NCBI GenBank assembly: GCA_036897625.1
Contig: JAYMTA010000981.1
Location: forward strand, 1-22,633
DNA from: Pelargonium cotyledonis
Lineage: Eukaryota; Streptophyta; Magnoliopsida; Geraniales; Geraniaceae
DNA: 22,633 nucleotides
Reading direction: 5' to 3'
The translations under genes were made by a program, and so were the position numbers. Of the stretch, positions 10,839 to 20,300 are shown piece by piece. The notes under the pieces are model-generated. The model saw only the letters and a list, made by a program, of their open reading frames with translations, had not been told where the DNA came from and ran no database searches. The stretch's first letter is position 1. The number at the start of each line of letters is the position of its first letter.

Positions 10839-12420
10839 TTATATCTCCATATCAAATGGCAGTTGCTTTAGAAGAGCAAAACCGGGGTTGTGCTGGATAT
10901 GTTTCTTGGTTTTTTCTGAAATTATTATTTAGTGAAAGCTATCGAGGAAGGAGAAGAATGGTTGGTTGATGCTTTTTTAAGACTGGTGGTATGGGTGGGT
11001 GGCCTGTTTATAAGTGATGAGCTTTTCCGGCCTTGAAAAATTAAAATGGATGGACATTTGAGGATTTTCCTAGTGGATCTAATTCCATTTACTATGTAAA
11101 CTTTCACCTTTTGGTTAATTTATGAAATGCATTGTTTGTTATCTTTGTTGATAAATTTTTGCAACTACTTCGGATTTTCTGCTATTGCAATAAGATGCTA
11201 ATGTATCAGGTATCAGTAACAGCATTAGCTTCTTTTTTACTCTCTGAATCGATGTTGAAAATAATTTAAAGCATTTTTTCTGTAGGATAAAATGAACACA
11301 ATTTACTGTAATGGTCCATCTTTTGTTTTTGCTCTCTTGGATTCTTGTAACACATAATTGTATCTTTTTTTATGAGATGAGTTAGTTCAAATCATATCAA
11401 GTGAAGAAGGGAGAGCTACTCTTTTCAGCGTACCTCTTTAAATATACAAAGTTAAGGTTGTACGCTCGTGACTTATTAAGAATTTTTTTTTTTTTTTGAG
11501 AAAGATATGAGATTGTCGTAAACTTTTAAAAAAGACATGTACTTAGTATCTGGCGCTTTGTCTTAACTATTAACTATGCCATTTTCTTGTCGGAAAATTT
11601 TGTTCTCATAGTTCGGTGTATTATTTTATACATAATAATTGTGCATCAAGTATCACTTGTTAAGATTGTTTTTTGATGATGGTTGCTTTCCAAATGATTG
11701 TGGTCGCAACCATAACGATAGAGGACATGTAATCGTTCCTACAAACAACAAAACTCAACTCAACTCAACGTTGTGAGATCATAAATAGCGTAGATAATTG
11801 CATACTTTTACAATATAGTTGATTATGCGAGTTATCAACAAAGGGTTAATAGTTTAATGAAAGACCTAATTCGCAATTAGAGTACACTCGATAATGTTTT
11901 TGTTCTTTGAATAGATGGAAATTCGATCAAGAAATTTGACATAGATCTGATATCAATACTCATCGTTTCGTCGTAACAACATTGTCATGAATTGTTTGCT
12001 TGTTGGAAGAATTTTCTATCGTTGTGCATGGTATCAGATATGAAGATTGTTGGTCGATGATATCACGAACAATATTCCAAAATTAAATTAAAATGAATTA
12101 ACATTTTCCTATACATTGTTCTTAAAGAAATTTGATAGTCAGCCAGTTTTTCTAAATTTCTGGTAAATTTCTTTTGCCGCGAGACTGGAAAGTTGGTGCT
12201 CAAATTCATGGGTAAGACGAAGATTATGATACAGACGACTGTAAAGAAGAGAAACAACGGAACAATATTTGAATTTAGCCAATCACAGGCGAGCCAAAAT
12301 GGGGGAGAATCAAGGATCTGTATATGTTTACCCACAAAACAAAAACCACATAATTATATAAAACCACATTACACACACACAGAGCAATTTGAATTTTCAG
12401 GAGATCGCACACAATCCATC
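10839..12420. other. TFIIA 3' UTR and intergenic DNA
   Basis: The 3' UTR of the TFIIA gene probably ends around 11150-11250, with AATAAG near 11190 as a possible poly(A) signal. The rest is AT-rich, with a T-run near 11485. A TGGTATCAGA sequence at 12030-12039, just after a TGTGCA, resembles the initiator tRNA-Met primer site of Copia elements, but I find no coding remains beside it. I see no gene here. Confidence 0.5.
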
Positions 12421-12846
12421 TCATTGCGCTTTGCTAACGATGGCGCATTGTGTTTGAAAATGTGGAATCAGAGACGTCGCTGTTGCCGTAGCTTCCGTCG
12501 CTAGCCCCGTAATCGCCGGATGTTGCCACCCGCCGGTTCCTTCCTCTTTGTCGTCACCGGCTTCAGGCCACGGCCTTGAATCAAAATGCCCGGCGGGGGG
12601 CGGCGGCGGCGACACGATCAGCGGCGACAGCAACGGAATCGCCGCTCCTCCTCGATGATTGTTGTTAGTCGGCGCCGGACGAGGCTGGAGCTGAAGGCAC
12701 GACGGCGCGTGCAGCTGTAGCCTAGTAGGTGGCTTCCCTAATCCCGATCTCACGGCTTTGGTTTTCGTATTCACTTCTTTGTGAAACGTGATTTCCTCAT
12801 TGTTGTTGTTGTTGTTGCTGCTGCTGCTGTTCTTCTCCATTTTCAA
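12421..12846 (-). CDS. Intronless plant protein of unknown function, low-complexity N-terminus
   Basis: Single uninterrupted frame of 141 codons starting MKMEKNSSSSN; a second ATG two codons on is equally plausible as the start. Residues 7-16 are a Ser/Asn run encoded by a trinucleotide microsatellite (about 12800-12830). After a conserved-looking ITFHKEVNTKTKAVRSGLGK come Leu/Gln/Pro-rich stretches, a PPPPP run and the striking motif AGHFDSRPWPEAGDDKEE at about residues 84-101. No signal peptide or membrane segment is visible. GC content and codon use stand out clearly from the AT-rich surroundings, which argues for a real gene. I do not recognise the family and infer no function. No clear TATA box was found. 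Confidence 0.65.
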   Translation of the reverse strand: MKMEKNSSSSNNNNNNEEITFHKEVNTKTKAVRSGLGKPPTRLQLHAPSCLQLQPRPAPTNNNHRGGAAIPLLSPLIVSPPPPPAGHFDSRPWPEAGDDKEEGTGGWQHPAITGLATEATATATSLIPHFQTQCAIVSKAQ

Positions 12847-13617
12847 AACCTAATTTGTTTTGATCGATCCAAACAGGATTCGAATCACAAAATACTCCCG
12901 ATGGCTCGCCTGTTACATACTTCTTAAAGAGGTGCCGTTCTTGATCAATCACAAGAACAACACAACTCTATCTTCCAGATCAACAACAAGCAAGTTCTGT
13001 TTCCAATTCCCCGAATATTTTGGGTTTAACGGTCAAATTTGCCTTTCTTGGCTGGTTTTTCATGGTTCATATCCTCTAATTTTCTCATCTATCTCCTTTG
13101 TTTAGTCAATAAAACGACCATCGCGTGTTGGCTCTCGTTTTTCTATTTTAGGGCTTAATCATAATTAATAATTAAGAAACGGTTGACGTCAACATAAATG
13201 GTTTATTTCAATATCATTTATTTGTTTGTTGATTGCAATTTTTGGTTGGACCAACAACTTTGGTGAACTATCAAATATTTGTGAATCAGAATTAGAATTT
13301 TCAGATAAACAAGTTTGTGTTTTTGGTCTTCTCGTTTTGATTTCACTATTACTGCTGAAATGCTTTTTTGGGTATTTCTGTAAAGGTTAGAAACTGCCAC
13401 AATTTAACATGTAATTCTTGTTTGTTTTCTGTAACTTGATTATGATATTGGTGCACCACTGCTTGTTTTGCTTTCTTTGCGGGTTCTTGTTTTGCTTATC
13501 GGTTGAATTCTTTACAAGTTTATGAAGTTGATAACATCTCAGTTGTCATTGCATGCTATGATTTTGCAGTCTCGTGTTTAGTGGCACAACTCAGTCTTGT
13601 GTTCATATGACATGCTA
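12847..13617. other. Upstream region of the unknown minus-strand gene
   Basis: It contains the probable 5' leader of the gene at 12846 and the palindrome at 13182-13193. The remainder is AT-rich without a recognisable gene, and open frames in it look like chance. Confidence 0.45.
13182..13193. promoter_or_regulatory. Perfect 12-bp palindrome with TGACGTCA core
   Basis: GTTGACGTCAAC is a perfect palindrome. It contains TGACGTCA, the classic bZIP/TGA-factor site, and a TTGAC half-site of WRKY W-boxes on both strands. It lies about 340 bp upstream of the minus-strand gene at 12846, a sensible promoter position. Function is inferred only from the motif. Confidence 0.45.
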
Positions 13618-13880
13618 ATAACAGTTCGGCCTCTTCGTGGCAGGGGCTCGTCACCAGCTCCCTCGTTGTCCACCCAGTTCTCGCTCTTTGTTCTTTCAAT
13701 TTTTAAGCATTGTTTATGAATGTTTCTGAGCCTTTTGGATGGACTAAAAGGGAGAAGGCGGGAACGCGCTATAGCATCTTTAATTTATCTGCTTGGTGTT
13801 ATGGTCGCTGCCTATGCTCCGGGCCTTGGAGTTTGTCTTAGTTGGACGGCTGCTCTATGGCCTTGGCATAAATTTGGTGA
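13618..13880 (+). pseudogene. Frameshifted fragment of a sugar/H+ symporter (D-xylose-proton symporter-like MFS)
   Basis: GRRRERAIASLIYLLG then VMVAAYAPGLG (about 13751-13830) matches the loop 2-3 signature and next helix of plant sugar porters. The frame then shifts by one base, and EFVLVGRLLYGLGINL (about 13829-13876) continues the family pattern in the new frame. Upstream, GLVTSS near 13644 may be the end of the preceding helix. The following family segment (MHGAPLYIAETCP) is missing. About 70 recognisable residues of a protein of roughly 500 remain, broken by frameshift, so this is a relic, not a gene. Most similar in memory to the D-xylose-proton symporter-like group. Confidence 0.6.
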
Positions 13881-13920
13881 GCTATTCTGGGATTCCCGAT
13901 TAGTATGTATGATATGTTAA

Positions 13921-14570
13921 GGAACCTCACATTGAAAGAACGTGAAGTCTGTCATCACTAGTTGGGTCTTCCACCTATCGGTTTAAGTTTTTGGGTTGGA
14001 TTGAAGTTCTTGGAATTCTGGTGTGTGTGTGTGTGAAGCAAAACCATGTTGTTAGTTACCTTTTTTAGAACATTCAGGTTTGGGTTGCTTAGAGTATGAA
14101 AATGGAAATATTCAAGTTTCTGCAGCAAGCCAGACTGCTGGGTGCTATTGAGACTTGAGAGCAGCAGGTAAACATTAATTAGTTCTCAATTCAGACAATC
14201 AAGAACCAAAATGGTCACAACCTTGTGGTTCTTGATTCCTAGCTGAACTGATTGATATTTGCTCAAGTATCCTGGACCAGGTCAAGACAACTTACTAGAG
14301 GATCTAAGATTGAGTTTATAAGGTCTATATTCAAGGAACATTATTGAGGGTAAAAGTATCCACATATTTGTTCTGTGGACCACATGGCTCAATACTGATA
14401 ATATGGATCAAATTATAGAGCTAATATATCTTATATGAAACATTATCTCTAAAAATATGCTGAGCCTGTTTTTGGGAGGAAGAGAAGAGCCGAGACCTCA
14501 AGCTCTATACGGTCACTTATTGATTATGATTGTGACCTGGTATATCCTGAATTGTTCTGTACTGCATTAC
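13921..14570. other. Intergenic DNA upstream of Rubisco activase
   Basis: No gene is recognised. It holds a short GT microsatellite (about 14020-14034) and a GATAA I-box-like sequence near 14395 that could belong to the Rubisco activase promoter. Confidence 0.4.
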
Positions 14571-14578
14571 AGAGCCTC

Positions 14579-14653
14579 CACGTGTTCCTCAGCCAATCTT
14601 CATTGTGTGGCTACAGCTTTTCTTATTGGTCACATATGTATGTATTATATATA
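14579..14653 (+). promoter_or_regulatory. Rubisco activase promoter: G-box, CCAAT box, TATA box
   Basis: CACGTG at 14579-14584 is a G-box, the light-response site of many photosynthesis genes. CCAAT lies at 14593-14597 and TATATATA at 14646-14653. The TATA box is about 87 bp before the ATG at 14740, implying a leader of some 55-60 nt. Order and spacing fit a light-regulated plant promoter; binding is inferred. Confidence 0.65.
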
Positions 14654-14739
14654 TTTCCACCTCTGTCTCTGAAACACTACTGTATCTTCTGCTAGATTTA
14701 TTCTTTCATCAGAACCAACAGAACAGCAGTTCTTGATCC

Positions 14740-16919
14740 ATGTCTGCCACAGTCTCCTACACCGTTAGAGCTGCTGTCAAGCCGGTACATACTAACTTTT
14801 CCCGTTATTTTTCTACTTCTATCTTGATCTTTGTGTGTATTCTTTGTTCATATTACATATGAAAAATTGTCGTAGAGGATTTGTGTTAGTAACGAGTGCG
14901 AAATTCCAAGAAATTTGATTATATCTCTCGGTATACTCTGTATTCTGTAACTGTTGTGATCACAGTGTCTTGCATGGAAGTTTGTGCTTAAATTATTTTG
15001 TTTACTTCTCTTAAAGGAATCTATCTTTATTATGCAGGTAAGCTTCAGCAGCTCTAGCTCTGGTGGATCGGTCCCAAGTGCGCCTCTCTTTGGCAGTAGC
15101 TTGAAGAAGGTGAACCCGAGTTTCAGCTGCCCAAAGATTACCTCTAGAAATGTCAAGGTTTTTGCTGAAGTCGGTGATGAGAAGAAGCAGACTGACACAG
15201 ACAAATGGAAAGGCCTGGCTTACGACATTTCTGATGACCAGCAAGACATCACCAGGGGAAAGGGAATGGTTGATTCTCTCTTCCAAGCACCCACAGGTGC
15301 TGGAACCCACCATGCTATCATGAGTTCATACGACTATGTCAGTACCGGACTTCGCCAGTAAGAAAGATCTAAACTTCTCATTTATCTTCCTTATTCTTGT
15401 GAATACACTATGGTCCTAGCTCATAACCTATAAATTATATCTTAGGTACTTAGATAATAGGATGGATGGGTTCTACATAGCTCCAGCTTTCATGGACAAG
15501 CTTGTTGTTCACATCACTAAAAACTTTATGACCCTGCCTAATATAAAGGTAAGTGATTGGAGTTTTCTCATGACATAATAATAAAGCTATCTACCGTGCA
15601 GTACATGGATAATTCGGACTTATAACATGGATTTGTCTCAGGTTCCTCTCATTCTGGGTATCTGGGGAGGCAAAGGTCAGGGAAAATCTTTCCAATGTGA
15701 GCTTGTCTTTGCTAAGATGGGAATCACGTAAGTTCGTGAATTCACTTGCTTGAACTGAAGTTTGCAATTCTTTGAATCCTTTTTTGGTCCAAGGATGTGT
15801 TTCTTGCTTTATATTGATTATCACTTGTGGTGATGCAATTTCAGCCCCATTATGATGAGTGCCGGAGAACTGGAAAGTGGGAATGCTGGAGAGCCCGCGA
15901 AGTTGATCAGGCAAAGGTACCGTGAGGCAGCAGACATCATCAAGAAAGGAAAGATGTGTGCTCTGTTCATCAATGATCTTGATGCAGGTGCTGGAAGGAT
16001 GGGTGGAACTACACAATACACTGTGAACAACCAGATGGTTAACGCTACTCTTATGAACATTGCTGATAACCCAACAAATGTCCAGCTCCCTGGTATGTAC
16101 AACAAGGAGGATAACCCACGTGTTCCTATCATTGTTACCGGTAATGACTTCTCCACATTGTATGCTCCTCTCATTCGTGATGGTCGTATGGAGAAATTCT
16201 ACTGGGCTCCCACAAGAGACGACAGAGTTGGTGTCTGCATTGGGATCTTTAAGCATGACAACATTGCCAAGGAAGATGTTATCAAGATTGTTGATACCTT
16301 CCCAGGCCAGTCTATTGGTAAGCATAAATATAGTTTAAGTTTGCAGAATCTTCAGAAAATAGTATTTAAGTTATCAAGATGCTATAGTTTCTGAAATGGG
16401 ATTGTTGTACTTTGTTCTGCAGATTTCTTTGGTGCTCTAAGAGCTCGAGTTTACGATGATGAAGTAAGGAAATGGATCGGGGGTGTTGGAGTCCAGGATA
16501 TCGGGAAGAAGCTCGTTAACTCAAAGGAAGGTCCTCCCACTTTTGAACAGCCCAAGATGACTCTTGAGAAGCTCCTTGAATACGGAAACATGCTTGTCCA
16601 GGAACAGGAGAATGTGAAGAGAGTTCAATTAGCTGACAAGTACTTGAGCTCGGCAGCTCTCGGAGATGCCAATGCTGATTCAATGAACAGAGGAACTTTC
16701 TACGGTTAGCATATTGATTCAAATGGCACTGACATTGCTTCAAAAAGAGAAAACTAGTCTAGTTGTTTTTTGCTTATAATCAATTTGACTTCTCTGAATG
16801 CAGGCAAGGCAGCTCAACAAGTTAACGTTCCTGTGCCTGAAGGCTGCACCGACCCAACTGCAGCAAACTATGACCCAACAGCAAGGAGCGACAATGGTAG
16901 CTGCCAGTATGAACTCTAG
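14740..16919 (+). CDS. RCA: Ribulose bisphosphate carboxylase/oxygenase activase, chloroplastic (long alpha form)
   Basis: AAA+ ATPase of the chloroplast stroma that remodels Rubisco to release inhibitory sugar phosphates. Exons are 14740-14784, 15038-15357, 15446-15548, 15642-15727, 15845-16317, 16423-16704 and 16804-16919, giving 474 aa. The Ser-rich transit peptide begins [15 protein letters not shown] and ends near residue 60, before the mature start around [12 protein letters not shown]. The core has Walker A GGKGQGKS (165-172), Walker [12 protein letters not shown] (223-233), sensor-like VTGNDFS and the arginine-bearing [20 protein letters not shown] keeps the Thr that is phosphorylated in Arabidopsis. 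The last exon adds the alpha-specific tail [15 protein letters not shown] with Cys451 and Cys470, the same 19-residue spacing as the thioredoxin-f-regulated pair in Arabidopsis. Retention of intron 6 would give a 437-aa short form. Lies tail-to-tail with the LTI65-like gene. Confidence 0.98.
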
Positions 16920-16941
16920 GCCTGTCATAGTCTATCTAAAC

Positions 16942-16973
16942 ATTCGGTATTGCTTCGATTTTAAATACCGAGT
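16942..16973 (+). other. Hairpin in the Rubisco activase 3' UTR
   Basis: TCGGTATT (16944-16951) and AATACCGA (16964-16971) form an 8-bp stem with a 12-nt loop, extendable by a wobble and an A-T pair. It begins about 20 nt after the stop codon. Any role in mRNA stability or 3'-end formation is speculative. Confidence 0.4.
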
Positions 16974-17359
16974 GATATTCTCAGCTCGTGCTGTAAGTAC
17001 CGCGCTGTTTTTATTTTAATCACTGCTTTTCTTTCAACTTTCAAGCCACTATTATGCATTATCTTGGTTGGTTATTGAGAATCAACTACTGTTATATCTT
17101 AGCTGCAAACTTGTTTTGTTGCACACACATAGTTATCACACAGACTTGTACACTCAAATGCAGCAAATGAATTGCATTGAATTACACATATTTGAACTGT
17201 TTAGAGCTGTAAAACAAAGTTACGCCAAAATTGTGACTGAGCATAAAGTACAAAGCTCTGATACAAGCAAAGAAAGTGGTCTTTGTTTGGTATTTATTGA
17301 TGTATAGACCTGTACACGATCCATGATTTTATTTTCTCGTAGACAGGATCGGTTTCCCT

Positions 17360-20300
17360 TCAGTTAGCTTGACGTATTCTTCCATGATTTTCTTCCTCGG
17401 CATCTGTAGGATAGATAAAACTTATAAGAAATGTATCCTCATGTGGGAAAATCAGTGTAGTGAATATATAGGCGGGAACTACCCTTTACACGTTAGGGCC
17501 AAAAACGTATATTGGTGAAACTACCTTTTACATGCTAGGGCCCAATCCTTATGCAGGCGAGAGCTACCATTTACACGCTAGGGCCAAAAACTTATATAGG
17601 TGAGAACTACCCTTTATATGCTAGGACCCAAAAAACTTATATAGGCGAGAACTATATATCCTTTACATGCTAAGGTTAAACTTAACCCCAACCCGGTGAC
17701 TTTACTTAAGCTACACGCGTATAGGTGAGTTTAGGTCAAGAACATGTTCTAATACCATGTTACACTTAGTTACAACACCAAAACTTAAACTGATAGGCGA
17801 AGGGCTCAACTAGTGGTAATTGACTTCACATTTTTGACTGGAAACTAGGATTTAGCTTTACCTTTGTGAGCATCGGCAGCAATTGTAACGTGTCGGGGTG
17901 AATTTGAAGCTGAACTTGCAACTTCATCAGATAACGACCCGTGATCACCTCGCAGCAAAGAGTTTACAGCCTCCTTCATCTTCTCCACCACACTAACATT
18001 ACCTGTAGCCCTCCTAGGACTTATTGCATCCGATATCATCTGGGAAAGCGCTTTCTCATCCTCTCCCGGCTCTAGCTTGTGCATTATATACTCCTTCACC
18101 GAAACGCCTTTGTCCCATACTTGATCACTGCTAGGCGAGTGCTCATTTGGTGTAGATTGTGAAGCCTGAGAAGGAGCCGAAACGCTGAGCTCTTGAAGCT
18201 TTGAAGTGACCTCTTGGGTTGCTTTGGCCACCGTGTCATACGCCGGTGCAAGCTTCTCGTGAGCTGCATTTGAAACTGTGGCGTACGCTTGTGGAAGCTT
18301 CTCGTGGGGTGCGTTTGCTACTGTGGCGTACGCTTGTGGAAGCTTCTCGTGAGCTGCATTTGTAACCGTGGCGTACGCTTGTGGAAGTTTCTTGTGAGCT
18401 GCATTCGCTACTGTGGCGTACGCTTGAGGGAGCTTCTCGTGAGCTGCGTTAGTAACTGTGGCGTACGCTGGTGCGAGCGTCTCCTGAGCTGCGTTCGCTA
18501 TTGTGGCGAAGGATGGAGCCGGGTTTAGAGTTGGTGGTTCTGGTGGTTCATTTTGAGGAGCTGTGGTTTTGTGAGGAGAATGAGGAGGAGGGGTTGGAGG
18601 AGGATGCTCCAAACTGCTGACTAAAACATGCTTTTCGGATACTACGTGAACGGCTCTTGGATGCTGCCTTGCGGTCTCCTTGTATGCTTCAGGAGCCAGT
18701 TCGGATTCGTACACTGAAACAAAAAAAAGAGAGGCAAAAAGTAAATCCTATATATAAAATGCATGATGATTTTAGAATTTCATCTTTAAATTTGTGTTGA
18801 AATGTGTGTTTGGTTTCTGTTTCGATGAATTGGGTATGCATGAATTAGTATGGTTGAAACACTTTTTATGTTTGTTGTAACAAGAGCATATAGAGCTCAC
18901 AGTTTGAATATGATATAAGCCTGCTTGAAACCCGACCCACGTTTAGGTTGGTTTGGGTCCTTTAGTATAAAATTGATCAATTTCAGGCCGGGTCAAACGA
19001 TTCACACTAAACTTGCACAATTTATACTAAAAGTTTGAAATACGCACCCATTACAGACTAAGTTCGAGCTACACAATCTGAATCTTGACTTAAAATCTGA
19101 ATTGTCAGTTCTTAACAATGTACGTAAAGAGAAAACTCAATCCCTAATAGACTAATCAGTAACTTTTTTATTTATTTATAAAAATTAGATCATGAGCCTT
19201 CATTTGAGCATTTTATACTAAAAATTTGAAATCCACTCGTGTAAGTCGGGTTCAAATTGGACTTTTTAAACAAACCCGTGAAAAATTCAACTCAAAATTC
19301 AAATGACAAGCTCTTAACAAAGTATATGTTAAGAAGCTCAATCCCTAACAACCTTATCCGTTATTTGAATACTAAACTTGCACATTTTATATTGAAATTT
19401 TGAAATCCACACCCCTAGGCAATTCTTACTTGGAGTAGGCATAATTTGAATCGTCAACTCACACGAGATACAGGATAAAAAGCTCAATCCTACGAAAACC
19501 GAAGTAAACGCTCTTTGAGAGAGAATTAAGTTTTATTCTTCTCTCTCGGTAAAAAGTTTAAAGATTGTGCAACTGATGTCACTAGCGTCAATATAATTGA
19601 TAGCTATTTTCGTGATATGAATATGAAAAAGAAAACGTAAATGTGTATATTACTGGGGGCTCCAAGATACTCAGGATCTTCTTCCTCTTCCTCTTGATCA
19701 TCAGTATCATCCAAGCTAACACCCCAAGAAGGGGTGTTGTTGCCATCACTGTTTTGCTTCTTCTTGATGCTCAGTGTGCGCCGCCATTTCTTGGCCTTCT
19801 CTTTCACTCTGGCCAGCACCGACGACGACGACTTCCGGTGATGATGATGAGGGGTGTGATCATCTTCAGCATCATGATACTTCGAAGATGGTGATGTGCC
19901 ACAACCTGCCGTCGACGTCGGAGACGTGTTCGACGGCCATTTCGAATAACACTCTCCTCCCGAACCTATTAAAAACACGAACGATAGTTGTGTCAAAACT
20001 ACTATCAGACAACATCTGAAAAGAAAAACACAATCTGGTCCATAACTTTTGTGTTTTCACCTACTTTAACTTCCCTCAAGATGATTATTAAATTTTTAAA
20101 TATTGACATCTCCAAATTTTCTATCGACTCAAAATGATTATTATCTTTAGAGCTTACATCGAAAGTTCATGGCCCAATTAAGCCAAAATTTGCATGTACT
20201 ATTTTGGGTTGGTAAAAAACCTAATTTAGTCTTGTGAATTTTTGTGTTTCGGCCCAATTTGTTGCATAAACTTTCACATATTGACAGAGACGGATCTACA

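Noticed and set aside
15591..16325. 244-codon minus-strand open frame opposite Rubisco activase
   Set aside because: A shadow of the strongly biased coding exon on the other strand; no family resemblance.
18289..18528. Plus-strand open frame with Cys-rich repeats
   Set aside because: Antisense shadow of the 45-bp coding repeat in the LTI65-like gene.
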